This document shows, piece after piece, positions 35,062-46,188 of a DNA stretch of 64,000 nt (its first letter is position 1; each line of letters opens with the position of its first letter). This DNA is from Cycas panzhihuaensis (Eukaryota > Cycadophyta), in the NCBI GenBank assembly GCA_023213395.1, contig CM041465.1:26047741-26111740 (forward strand), given 5' to 3'. A program made the position numbers and the translations under genes. The notes below the pieces were generated by a model. That model was not told the DNA's origin, searched no databases, and saw only the letters and a list, made by a program, of their open reading frames with translations.

Positions 35062-37862
35062 TGTTTCCAGGTTACTAGGAATGGGTATGGGTGAGTTGAC
35101 TCAAGTAAGTATAGGTACGCTTATATCCCTTACCATTATCAGTTCTAGGAAAGGTTGATTAAAGCATTGCATCTACATCACACGATGATTGACTTATCGC
35201 ATAACCACTATACATCCATTGCTTGACTGCATTGCATCTCAGCACTTTTCAGCCAATGACAATCTAGGAATGTGTATCCCATGGCGCTCCATAACCCTCC
35301 TTCGTGTCTCCACAATGTTCCCAAGTACCACTTGGCCTCCGTAGCCCAATCTTATCACCTGTCGATGTATCACGACCCCTAGCACCTCACCTAGGCTCGG
35401 TCGGCATCCTCCACTTATTTGTTGACTTTTCTTGGCACTTCTTGCCTTTAGTACCTGTCTATTAGTGGCTTTCCTAAGCCCCATAGCCCTTTCCTACCAC
35501 CTGGATAGGGTGTTATGCCACTTTAGGCCTGAGTTCCCCCATTTTTGAGCTTCCAAGCTTCTCTCTCTTTTTTTTTTTTTTATGTTCATGCTGCACCATG
35601 ATAAACTTTATGGTACCACTACAAACTCTATAGTACCACTAAGTTTACTGCAGAGCGACTGTCACAATTTATTTTTTAAAATCTTCCATGGCTAATTTTG
35701 CATTTATTACAAAATTTCCATGTGGTAGTGACTTATTCCCTGCCCAGGACGAACCCTAATCACTCGATTGAGCTAGGGTTAGGTTTAAAAACCCAAAAAC
35801 AACTTCATTTTACCTCTTCTTAGCTCTCTCACTTAAGTTTTTCATACTATTATCTTCAGAAATGCCTTGCAATAAGAAAAGTCTATTATTAACAATTTTT
35901 CAGCCAGCCACCAACCCTCTGTAGCTCCAGATCTATAATAATAGGCTTGCACCGTGGCCAACAAAGAGAAGGACACACTCTAAGTACTTCATCAAGTGCA
36001 GATCTCCCATCTCACTCCAAGTTTCTCTCAACTTACTGCTCCTTTGGGGTTTCACCTACAAGCCTCATAGGGTTGGTTGTTTTCTCTCATTCCTTAGGTA
36101 GATCTGCCTATGATCTACCCATAATAGGTACCTTTAGACTAGCAACTCATTTCCTTTTCCTTTAAACAATACAAAAGTTAGTTGCTAGTATTTTCTCTCT
36201 ACTTTTCCACCATAAACGGGAGGCAAACCCTCCCCTTCCTACTTGTTTCCTTTTTCCTTTTGGTTCCTTCCTAGTTTCTCTAAGGAGGTAGTGAGAAAGA
36301 GGCACTCATAGGAGAGTGAAAGGAGCAAAGGCAGGGTTTTGCACCTAGCAAGCCTTCTCCTCAAGGGCAACCCCCTTCTCTCCCTGCCTCTTCCTTCTCC
36401 GTGCCTCCCTTGGGTTTCTAAGAGGCTGTTGGTAAGGAGGTCGCTGCTGGAAGTAGCATATGCAGCCCATTAATGCACTTGCTACTAGTCTTGCAGGCCC
36501 TACACAAGTGGGATTTCAGCCCCATCTCACACCTTGCTTGTCTCTTGGTGTTAGGATTCTTTGAGGTTGAAAAAGCTATATTTTGCAACTTTTGCAACAT
36601 TGGCGATAAATGCAACTTCATCCACAACTTGTTGCTTGCATTGTCCCCCATCTTTCCAACCATTATTTCTTTTTGGTTCTTTAAGTTATAAGATAGAACG
36701 GTAATTATTTTTGTTTTTTTTCTTTCTTGCAATACTTTTTTTCTCTTTTTTATTTCCTTTTGACTTGGGGAAAGGTAAGGGAGTCCCCACCCCTCTTCGC
36801 CAATACCATTCTATTGTGCCGCCCATGGTTGGGGTAGAACGAGGAAAGCAAGTACAATAAGGGTAGCTCTACTATCAATTGCCTAGCTCTAGGTACATCT
36901 TCTGCTTCCCTTGATCCTCCTCTCCTTGCTTCCTTCCTTTCGCTTACACATCATTTAAGGAAAGGAAACGAAGAAGAACTAGTTTAGGCCATTTGTACTT
37001 TACTAGTTTGCTTACTTGCTTGATAAAGTACATGTAGCTAGAATCCTACACATTTACATGCCTACTTGGTTGCATTACTTGTTGAACTTGCATCTTTTGT
37101 ATATGTCTCGCATTATATAGCTACCTTGTTATCTCTCTTTCTTTCGTGTTTAAAGGATAATGAGAGCGAGGATATATGTGTGAGAGACAAATGAGTGAGA
37201 ACTTTGTATAGTTTCTTTACTTAATGATTTTTTGAATTTAAGGACACATTATTGTATGCACCACACCTCCTCTACACTACTGGACATCATAACCGACAAG
37301 CATAAACCTTGAGACATTCCTTTCATTGGTTCCTATCCTTAGGATCCTTTTGGATTCAACACCTTAAGGGCACTCCCCTTTTAGGTTGCTTTCCTTATCT
37401 TCCCTAGCCATCTTAGGTAGACTACCTTAGCGCGGTCTTTAGGTTGATACCTAACATGTGAGCCTAGTCACCCCACTAACTCCTTACGTATGTGTTATCT
37501 CTTGTTTTCTCCTTACTTTACCAAAACACTTCCTTCATACCCCCTTTCCTACGTGAGAAGCCATCCTCGTGCTCATCTTTTCCTTAATCCTTCAGCCACC
37601 CAAGGATGGGAGGGCCCTTCTCTTTAGGATTACTCGGGAAACCAAGGATATCCCTTGCATACTCATCACTCCTAATCAAGGTAGAGTTACCTTAAAGAAA
37701 GTTCACGCGCCATTTGTAGGTCCTGAACTTGCATTCCAATGCACAGATGCCCTTTGTGGGTGATTCTTTCACTTACCCCATAAGATCCTTAGCCTTGTAA
37801 CCTCTTATTATTTCTTTGATCTTATCCAGGTGTAGTTACCCCCCCCCAAAGGTGCGATTCTA
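35062..37862 (+). repeat. 5' LTR of gypsy-2 (2.8 kb)
   Basis: It starts TGTTTCCAGG and ends GGTGCGATTCTA. It matches 49617-52720 from end to end, except that the 3' copy has about 320 extra bases where this one goes from TTGCATT to TTTCCAACC within about ten bases (near 36642). ORFs in it are chance frames; LTRs do not code. Confidence 0.88.
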
Positions 37863-37863
37863 C

Positions 37864-37883
37864 TGGTGACCATACTAGGGAAC
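37864..37883 (+). other. Primer binding site of gypsy-2
   Basis: TGGTGACCATACTAGGGAAC lies one base after the LTR. It is a few transitions away from the TGGCGACTCTGCTGGGGAAC seen after the 5' LTR in many plant gypsy elements. I do not assign the tRNA. Confidence 0.6.
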
Positions 37884-38099
37884 CGTCAGTAAGGGCTTAA
37901 TCCTCTCTCCCTTTCTTGTTGGTGCTACCTCATTTTCTAGTAGCTCTCCTAAATTAGTTGGGTAGCCCCCAATGCTTACTTCTTACTATCCTTTATTTCT
38001 TCCTTCCAACCTCTAGGTGGAACTTGTATGTGACAATTCTCATGTCACTTACGAGGCCCTCCCACTTTATTAGAAGACCCCTCTTATCATTTCCTTTCT

Positions 38100-38678
38100 T
38101 TGTCGGATTCTAATTTGACCATGGAAGACTTCCCTTTAGATTGGACATATCATGCCTATATATCTGAATCCCATGAGCCATCTACCTCTTTCCAAGGGCC
38201 CACCCAAGAGTGTGAGGACCCTATCACTTATCCAGGTGACCAAGAACACTCACAAGTCCACCACCTCTCTACTCACGAGGTGGAGGCATCCTCTCCCCTA
38301 GAGTACCATCACTTTAGTGGCGATCCTCATGAGGAACACCCCGTGGGGTCCATCTCATTTGAGGACCCCTCTACCTCTTATAATCAGGTGGACACCCCTC
38401 CCACAAATGTCGTGGAAGCCCTGAACCAGTGCTTCCAGGCTGTCCATTTCCAATCACATCCTAGGTGGTTCGAGAACATCTTGGGAAGTATTTCGCTTCC
38501 TTCTTCTACATTCATCCCTCCTCGTCCATCTCATTCAACTCCCTTGCCCACAACAAGGGTGTTTCTTGTTTCATCTTCCTCTCCCTGTGATCCATGCTCC
38601 TTAGGGACCACCCACAGTGTATCCTTTTCCCAACTTAGGATGAGTATGCCTCTTTCCAGTCAAACGACTACCCTCTAA
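38100..38678 (+). pseudogene. ORF upstream of the gag core in gypsy-2
   Basis: An open frame of 192 codons, rich in Ser, Pro, His and Glu (for example SESHEPSTSFQGPTQECEDP), with no domain I know. It may be the low-complexity N-terminal part of gag, or an ORF1 like that reported before gag in Ogre-type elements. The next 550 bases to the gag core are broken in all frames. Confidence 0.45.
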
Positions 38679-39230
38679 CCAATTATAGTGTACCCACCTC
38701 TCGTTGGGCCTAGGGGGCCTACGGGCACCCCTACATTTAGCTGTGTAGGGCCCACCCCCACATATTCCTAGCCTCAACCTAGGGATCCTTCCCTCTATGG
38801 GCCTCCAGGATATACTTCTCAACTGTGGGGGCATGGTAAAGGAAATTCCCTTCCAGTTTATGGGGTGGACTCTTTGTATATGTATGGTGTGGCTCCACCT
38901 ATAGGCGGCCCATATAGGTAAAACCTAGTCCCGCACCCCTCCATTCCATCCTCTTATGCTTTTCACATGCCACGCCTTCACAATGAGGTCAAGCTCCTCC
39001 CCAAGGCACTATCTCTTAAGCCCCTTTCCAATAAGGGGTGTTTTCCCAAGGAGGGATGGGTCCCTCGTACCCACCCGCTCTTGTGTAAATTCCCTCGAAT
39101 GTAGGATTATCCCCTTCTTACCAAGCGGGAGGAGGTTAGTATCCCCTTTTGAACCAGTTCTTTTAAGGAGGGTTTGGGCAACTTTATCCACCTCCTCTCT
39201 CATCTTTCGTTGACCCTATGGTCTAATCAA

Positions 39231-40390
39231 GGGAAAGCTCCTTTATGGACTATAGATCAACACCTTTATCTATTGAGACACTAATAACCAACTTACCACC
39301 TCACCCTCCTGAGGTTCCCAAGTTCAATGGTACCTCATCGCAAGACCTAAAGAAGCATGTTAGGAGTTTTTCTATGGTATGCATCGATTATTAGGCATAT
39401 GGCCATATCCTCATGAAACTCTTCCCACATTCTCTCCAAGGCGATGTCCTTAAGTGGTTCTATCGTCTGCTGGCACATTCTATCTATTCATTCCAATAAC
39501 TCATGGATGAATTCGTCAACTATTTTTATGTAGCTCATCCTTTTGAGAGTGGAATAAAAGCCCTTTTGTCTCTTAAACAAGGTCACGATGAGATGAATCA
39601 TGACTTTGTAAGATTCTTCCATGACCTACTTCACTCCACCAAGGCAACCCTACCTGGGGAGTTGAAGAGAGACCTCTTTGTTAATGCCCTTCGCCCAGAA
39701 GTCCACGTTGAAGTCCTTAAGATGGGGGCAATGATGTGCAACTCTACTATAGCCAAGTACTTAGCGCTTGAGGCCATTGAGATCCAAGCGGGTCTCAAGA
39801 AGCCTCTCAAGCCCTCATAATAACGTGAGGTACCTCTACCACCCTGTGAAACTAAAGTCCAACAACCTCCTAGATCTTCTTCCCATCTGACGGAGAAGAC
39901 CTTGGATCCTCTTACTTCTGTTATATGTTCTTTCGAACGTACCATAAAGGAGCTTAAACTTCAAGCCCCTTCATTCGCCACCTTACACAAACTAGTCCAC
40001 CAAGCCTCTCAAGCTACTCCCCCAAAGGATGACAATGCCCATTCTTCTCAAATGAGGAAGCCAGATTCCTCCCTAGAGAAGAAGTGGTGTTCCATCCATG
40101 GGGATTGTTTCCACGAAGATTCACAATGCCATGCCCAACACCCTAGAGCTGCCCTGCAACATGATTCTTCTCCCAAATGGGCATCTAGGCCAAACCTAGA
40201 CCAACCCATCCATAAGGGTCCCTTCCCTAAACATAGGGAATGCGATCGTAATAACCAACAAAAGGGTAATCGAAATAGAGGGAGGTCCTCGAACCCTCAC
40301 CCTTCACAAGCTAAAGAGAAGGGTATAAGGAACTCATCCTCTTCTTTCGGTTCTCTCAACCGCCACACTTCTTCACCCTCTCGATCCTAA
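39231..40390 (+). pseudogene. gag: gag of gypsy-2
   Basis: One frame with a few point stops. The core reads PPEVPKFNGTSSQDLKKHV (about 39309), then LMKLFPHSLQGDVLKWFYRL (about 39412), YSFQ-stop-LMDEFVNYF and LLSLKQGHDEMNHDFVRFF, the Retrotrans_gag pattern. A zinc-binding motif of the plant Tat type follows, WCSIHGDCFHEDSQC (C-x2-H-x4-H-x4-C, about 40087-40130). The tail is basic (40230-40390). Confidence 0.88.
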
Positions 40391-40779
40391 AATAAGGGAA
40401 AGAGAGTTATTTAAATCCTTGAGACTATATGCCTTAACCTGGTCCTAAGTAACTAAAGAGGCAAACAATGCCTCTTCTTCCATGCCTCACCTTAATCCTC
40501 TTCTAGAAGTCCCTTCTCCAGAAATCCCCATGCTTCCCAAGATCATTCCTATGTACCCTGGCTGTTATAATTTTCGAAGGGCACTTCCCCAACCTATTGC
40601 GAAGGGGAAGCCCTTCTCTATCATTAACAAGTTTCACACCATCGCCATGGGAATATCCATGATGGACATCTTCAGAAGCTGCCCTAAATAATGCACCCTT
40701 CTTTTGGAAACTTTGGGGGTTAGTTGACGCATCCGTCCACACCTTGGGTGTTGCTCCAAGTCGTGAACTTGTCATCTCC

Positions 40780-41216
40780 TTTGACCCCAAAGATCTTCCT
40801 TTATCCGATGAAAGGGAATGCCAATGGCACTATCCTTTCACCATAACCATTGACACATCTGACTGCACTCTATAAAAAACTATTGTAGACAATGGTTCTT
40901 CCATCAATGCCATGCCCTTGCGTATTATGCAAGAGCTTAGCATTTTAACCCTCGATCTGGTTCCATGGTGGTGTCAAGGCTATGATGGAGTGAAAAGACA
41001 CCCTTAGGATTAGTGTCCATTCCACTTACTCTCGAGGACAAAACTGTCCTCATCAATATTATAGTCCTTAATGTGGACGTGGACTACAACCTCTTATTAG
41101 GATGCCTATGGCTTGACCGAATGGAGGCCGTGTGTTCGTCCCAATGGGGACAACTTAAATTCATCCATGAGGTGCAAATAAGAGTTATTTCCCAGGAGCC
41201 TCCTCCTACCAAATAA
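40780..41216 (+). pseudogene. Aspartic protease of gypsy-2
   Basis: The active site reads TIVDNGSSINAMPLRIMQEL (about 40883). DNG in place of DSG/DTG is common in this element group. The open frame from 41013 has PLTLEDKTVLINIIVLNVDV and DYNLLLGCLWLDRMEAV, the usual second half. Stops occur before and between. Confidence 0.8.
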
Positions 41217-42000
41217 CCCTGTCAAGTGGTTTACATCAGGTGAAGGGCAACAAGGGCCCTTCTGCCCATGCCTTCACTTGCTCCATCAATATTCCTAGTT
41301 CATCTCATACGGAAGAAGACCCCTCCCCTTCTTCCTCCAACCTTATCTGCTTCACCTCTATTAGTGTAGGGAGCTATGGGTATCTCACCGTCATTAGTGA
41401 AGACTAGTTCAATGGTGAAAATGAGGACTTTCCTCATCCCATATCCCTCCTAGGCATGAGTGGGGAGCACCCTCTTTGTTTCAGGTCCCAACTTGAAACC
41501 TCTTCCATTAAGGAGGCCAGTGTTCCTCTTAGATTACATGCCATTGCTCCTACTGCCTATGCAATCTCCCATATCACTTCATCGCCCTCTGTAGGTGATG
41601 AAGCGAGGGAACCTCTTGTCACTTCTCATAGGAAGACTCCCTCTGACTCTTCCAAAGAGTCCCTTGGGTACATCGAGTGATGGGTCGACCACTATGGTCT
41701 TGCCACTCCTTCTGCCCCTCGCTCCTCGTCTTCTCAAAGCATGGTCATCCATGGGGTGGACTATTTCGAGAATGATGAGGCTTTGCTCGAGCATCTAATA
41801 GGCTCTGCACCCAGTCTCCCTCTTGGTCACCATAGGCTTAATCACCAGAAGGTCTTGGCTATTAGGTCAACCCTAGCTGACCTAAACCCATCTTCTTCTG
41901 TGCCCCCTCTTATTAACCGAGCCCCCCTTCACCTCAAGGAAGGGAATGCCATGTGCATAGGAGCAACTAAGGACATAGTCCTTGCCCCTAGTAATGTCAT
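41217..42000 (+). pseudogene. PR-RT linker of gypsy-2
   Basis: Ser- and Pro-rich broken coding sequence. One phrase, FENDEALLEHLIGSAP (about 41765), and a later piece, ECSPNEVKEYTLLF (42012-42055), lead into RT. Unlike gypsy-1 there is no gag-like module here. Confidence 0.5.
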
Positions 42001-42930
42001 AAAGGTAGGAGTGGAATGCTCTCCTAATGAAGTGAAGGAATACACCCTTCTCTTCTAGGAATTATGTGACGTATTCATGTGGGACTACTCTAATATGAAG
42101 GGAATAAACCCTTCTATTGTCACCCACAATCTCATTACCATTCCGAGCGCTCGCCCCGTGAGTCAAAAGTAGCACCCTCTTCATCCAAAACTCTTAACTA
42201 CTGTAAAAATAGAAGTGGATAAACTCCTAAATACGGGGTTAATCACTTCTATCGACTACTCCAAGTGGGTCTCTAACGTCATCCCCTTTGCCAAAAAGAA
42301 TAGGATGATTATGATATGCGTTGATTTTTGTGACATCAACAACACGTGTCCTAAAGATAACTTCCCTCTCCCCTTCATTGATCAGATCATTGATCAAATT
42401 ATTAGTTTTGAAGTCATGTCTTTGATGGATGGCTTCTCAGGCTATAATCAAATCCAAATTTCCCTAGAAGATTGTCATAAGATAGCTTTCACGATGCCTT
42501 GGGGCACCTTCGCTTACAAAGCGATGCCCTTTGGGCTAAAGAACATACGTGTCACTTATCAAAGGGTGATGTAATTTACCTTTCATGATCTCATTAACAA
42601 CACTCTTGAGGTTTTCATGGATGACATGATGGGCCTCTTATGCACAAGCATCCACCATCCTACTGATTTGTGGGCCATCTTCACATGATGCTGCAAATAC
42701 CACGTAAGCCTAAACCCTCTCAAATACGTGTTTGCCATAACAGTTGGCAAACTCCTTGGCTTCCTTGTCTCAAAACAAGGAATCCAAATTGACCCCAACA
42801 AAGTCAAGGCCATCCTTGACATGATGCCTCCTAAGACCCAATGATAAATCAAGTCATTCTTAGGTAGGCTAGGATTTCTGAGACATTTTTTAGCAAACTT
42901 TGCCATAAATGCAAAACCCCTTACCAACAT
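42000..42930 (+). pseudogene. Reverse transcriptase of gypsy-2
   Basis: The order of blocks is complete: ELCDVFMWDYSNMKGI, VDKLLNTGLITSIDYSKWVS, ICVDFCDINNTCPKDNFPLP, SLMDGFSGYNQIQI, FTMPWGTFAYKAMPFGLKN, the catalytic box EVFMDDMMGL (about 42608, both Asp kept), LNPLKYVFAITVGKLLGFLV and IKSFLGRLGFLRHF. Stops at about 42572, 42686 and 42844 and a few more are point changes. The frame is unbroken from about 42060 to 42900. Confidence 0.92.
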
Positions 42931-42959
42931 GTTAAAGAAAGGGGCCCCATTTGTTTAGT

Positions 42960-43410
42960 CTCCAAAGGCCTAGCAAGCCTTCAAAGAGCTCAAGAGAGCT
43001 CTCCCCTCTGCCCTGACTTTGGTGCCCCTCTTTTTGACATGCCCTTCATCCTCTACACCTCAGCCACTGAGGAATCCTTAGGCTCCATGCCTGCTTGGGA
43101 GGATGACTTAGGAACCCAAAGAGCTATCTACTTCATCAGTTGCACTCTCATGGCTGTCAAACTTAACTACTCCCCTGCTGAGAAGGAATGCCTCTCCTTG
43201 GTGTGCGCTGCCAAGAAGTTTAGGCACTACTTGCTTGGAAACTCTACTTGGGTGATTGTCCAGTCCGATCCCTTGAGATATTTACTAACCCGATCTGACT
43301 TAATAAGTAGGATTGGCAAGTGGGATATCCTCCTTTAGGAGTTTGATCTTTAAATCGTTAATAGGAAATCAAAGAAAGGGATTGTGGTGGCTGAACAACT
43401 CACCAACACA
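42960..43410 (+). pseudogene. First RNase H (gypsy type) of gypsy-2, first catalytic Asp missing
   Basis: The frame from 43039 reads FILYTSATEESLGSMPAWED, AIYFISCTLMAVKLNYSPAE, KECLSLVCAAKKFRHYLL and VIVQSDPLRYLLTRSDLISR, then KGIVVAEQLTNTPIP. The position of the first Asp is Ser/Thr (YTSATEES). The Glu (EKECLSLV) and an Asp (QSDPLRYL) can be lined up. Loss of the first Asp is usual in this RNase H of Tat-like elements, which carry a second one. INT follows directly; no second RNase H lies between. Confidence 0.85.
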
Positions 43411-43559
43411 CCCATTCCAAACCTTTTTGATACTCCTATTGATGATTCCTTGCTTGACGAGCCCATTTTGGCTCTTGAGGATTCCTCCCCTCACCCGCTT
43501 ACCGATAGTGAGTGGTATGGGGACATTGTGTGATACCTTGTTGAGTAGCAGTATCATCC

Positions 43560-44754
43560 CGAAGTGAGTGACAAGGTTATGTCATGTATTCAAGCTACTA
43601 CTAGGTTGTATTTCCTCATGGGAGAGGTATTGTATAAGAGATCCTTTGATGGGATCCTTCGTTGCTGTGTTAACCCTGATGAAGTAGACCAAATACTTTG
43701 CGAATGCCATAACGACATTTGCGGGGGTCATTTTAGGGGTCAGTCCATAGCCCAAGGGATCCTCCTCATGGGCTATTATTGGCTGTCCCTCTTTAAGGAC
43801 ACCCATACGTATGCCTTATGATGTCGCTAGTGTTAAGAGTACACTAACATTGCCCATTTACCTCCGAAGCTTTACACCCTGTCATATCCCCATGGCCCTT
43901 CTCCCAATAGGGATTAAACCTTATTAGGGCCATAACCCCACCTTATTCGGCATAGTACAAGTTTATCTTGACTGTGACATAATAGTTTACTAAATGGGCC
44001 GAAGTAGTCCCTCTATCCTCTACCCTTGGCAAGACGATAGCCACCTTTATCTACTAGCATATCATCCATCAGTTTGGGGTCCCTGACGTCTTGATTATGG
44101 ATAACAGAACCCCCTTTTGCAATAAGGAAATGGACAAACTCTGTGAGAAATTTAACATTTCTCACAAAACCTCCTCTCCTTATTACTTTAGGCCAATGGC
44201 CAAGTAGAAACATTCAATAAAACCCTCATAAATATCTTGAAGAAAACTGTTGCGCGATTCCAAAGGGATTGGCATCTCCAACTCCCTTTCGCCCTATGGG
44301 CGTATCGCATATCCATTTGTACAACTATAGGAATGACTCTATTCTCCCTTGTATACGAAACTGAGGTGGTCCTCCAATTGGAAGTGGATATACCTTCCTT
44401 GCGAATTTCCCTTCGAGGCCTCATTGACGAGGAGTCCCTCCGTTAGGCCCATCTCTTAGACCTTGAAGCCCTAGATGAGAAGCGCTTGATCGCCTACTAA
44501 GTGAATCTCACCTCTAAGGCTAAGATGCGAAGGACGTACGACAAATGCCTTTGCCCACATCCTTTGCATCCTGGGACCATGTCCTCAAGCTAGAATATCT
44601 CCATGATCACTTGTCTAAGTTTAGACCTAAATAGGTTGGACCCTTCGTCGTTCTCGAGAGCCTTGATAACGGCACCTACAGGATCGCAACTTTGTAGGGT
44701 CTTGAATTCGAGAAAGCTATCAATGGTAAGTTCCTAAAGAAATTCTACCTGTGA
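43560..44754 (+). pseudogene. Integrase of gypsy-2
   Basis: Visible parts are the zinc-binding CHNDICGGHFRGQSIAQGIL (about 43706), a broken core with FTKWAEVVPLSSTLGKTIAT (about 43990; the first Asp region has become stops), LIMDNRTPFCNKEM (second Asp, about 44092) and, after a frame change, GQVETFNKTL (third residue Glu, about 44206). Next come ALWAYRISICTTIGMTLFSL, LEVDIPSLRI and the C-terminal GPFVVLESLDNGTYRIATL, ending with LKKFYL and a stop at 44752-44754. Confidence 0.88.
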
Positions 44755-45479
44755 CTATCCCTACCTCCATGTAGATTAGGCACACATATTCCCCCCTTTC
44801 TCACTCTGAAATAAGCCCTAAACTACCACCCTAAGTGCATCTTCATTCCTCCAAACCATGGATGGAATGACGGTTTAGGGTGGCTTTCCTAGCTCCCCTT
44901 GTTGGATGTGTTGGTTCCCACAACTTCCAAGTTTAGAAACACATTCTAACTAGGGATTCATGCTTGAGTACCTGTACTCTCTCTCTCCAACCAATGCTTC
45001 CTTTACATATCCCGCTATGTTCCTCTGATAGACATGTGTGGCTCCCCATCTTCTAGCCTCTCATGTGCCTATCACCTGTGCCTGTGGTGGTCATGTGTGC
45101 CCGCTATAAGTATGGCCCTATATGAAAGGAAGTGTAAGCATCATCCATATGATCTAACAATAAAAACCATATAACAACAAACTAAATCATCATGATGTCT
45201 AGCCCCTCATGCATTTGTGCACCTATGCCCACATATACATAAGCATAGAGACATATGAACAACAAAATACATCATCATACACCATCATTATACATCAAAT
45301 GAGGTGCCTATGGCACCTCTCTATATACATAAAGAATCGTATCATACATAATGGTATGGTACATCATTTGTAGGAAGCCAGAATCCTTATAGGGAGGGGT
45401 ATAGTCATGTGGTAACATATGATGACTCCTTAGAGGTCTGGTGCTTTCCCAACCAAAACTAATCAGGACCTGCTCTCCA
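44755..45479. other. Spacer after integrase in gypsy-2
   Basis: No coding frame was found on the plus strand. The far end may hold the 3' part of the antisense ORF, but I cannot follow it beyond about 45480. Confidence 0.4.
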
Positions 45480-46060
45480 ATGCTCATGTGATCATTGAGT
45501 GTTGTCTCCTGGTCAGCGTGATCCCTCCCTAAGAGACTCCTAGGCTTCTCCTGTACCTTTGCGAGCTACCGACCTCGCTCCCCTTGTCTCGAGGCCTCCT
45601 TGGGGTCAGTGCCATCATTTGAGTCTGAGTCTGAGTCCTACTCCACTATGACCTCACTGCCATTTGCTCCACTAGTTGATCGTATCACCCTTGGATACAA
45701 TCCCTCTTCCCCTCCACTCCTTGGAGTCTCTCCTATAGTATAACTATCTAGATGTGACTCTTTGTGTCTCCACCTGCTCCTCCACCCTGAGCCTCTAATG
45801 CCTGAACTCGACTGCGTAGGATGCCTCTTTCTGCATAGGTCCCATCCAACTCCCCTTGTAGCTATCCCTCCCTCACCTGGTGCTCCTATGACACTGCTAC
45901 CCATATGTCCCTAGCCTGATCAGTGGGGCGAATGCCGCTATGTGTGCTCCCACTGATTGTGGCTCCTCTCTATCCTAGATGAGAGGTTGCCCCTCTGTGT
46001 AGGCTTAGGGGAATATCTCTTAGACTACTACCTCAATCAACCCCCCCATCCCTGCTGCTC
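45480..46060 (-). pseudogene. Antisense ORF of gypsy-2, exon 2
   Basis: This is the continuation of the antisense gene after the proposed intron. Joined in phase with exon 1, about 42 codons follow with three stops (TAA, TAA, TAG), each explained by CAA/CAG. After a further frame change, a charged heptad-like piece reads LQGELDGTYAERGILRSRVQ then ALEAQ (about 45800-45860). The end is uncertain. Confidence 0.5.
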
Positions 46061-46188
46061 CTGCCAAGTAAAACATGACATATATTAGTCCACATATCCA
46101 TATGCATATTAAACCTTCAAAACAAAATCAAAACAAACTATCCAAATGCTTGATAGTTAAAGGATGAGAGGGAAGGGTAGTGTCTCAC
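46061..46188 (-). other. Predicted 128-bp intron in the antisense ORF
   Basis: On the minus strand the exon ends CCAGGAG and the intron starts GTGAGACACTACCC (base 46188). It ends ATGTTTTACTTGGCAG (base 46061) and the exon resumes GAGCAGCAGGG. Donor and acceptor both fit plant consensus, the acceptor has a T-rich run, and the joined frame (phase 1) stays readable apart from Gln-type stops, while the unspliced frame stops inside the intron. Confidence 0.6.

Noticed and set aside
35239-36732. Several ORFs of 70-104 codons in the 5' LTR of gypsy-2 (and their partners in the 3' LTR)
   Set aside because: They lie in LTR sequence, are broken differently in the other LTR and show no family resemblance.
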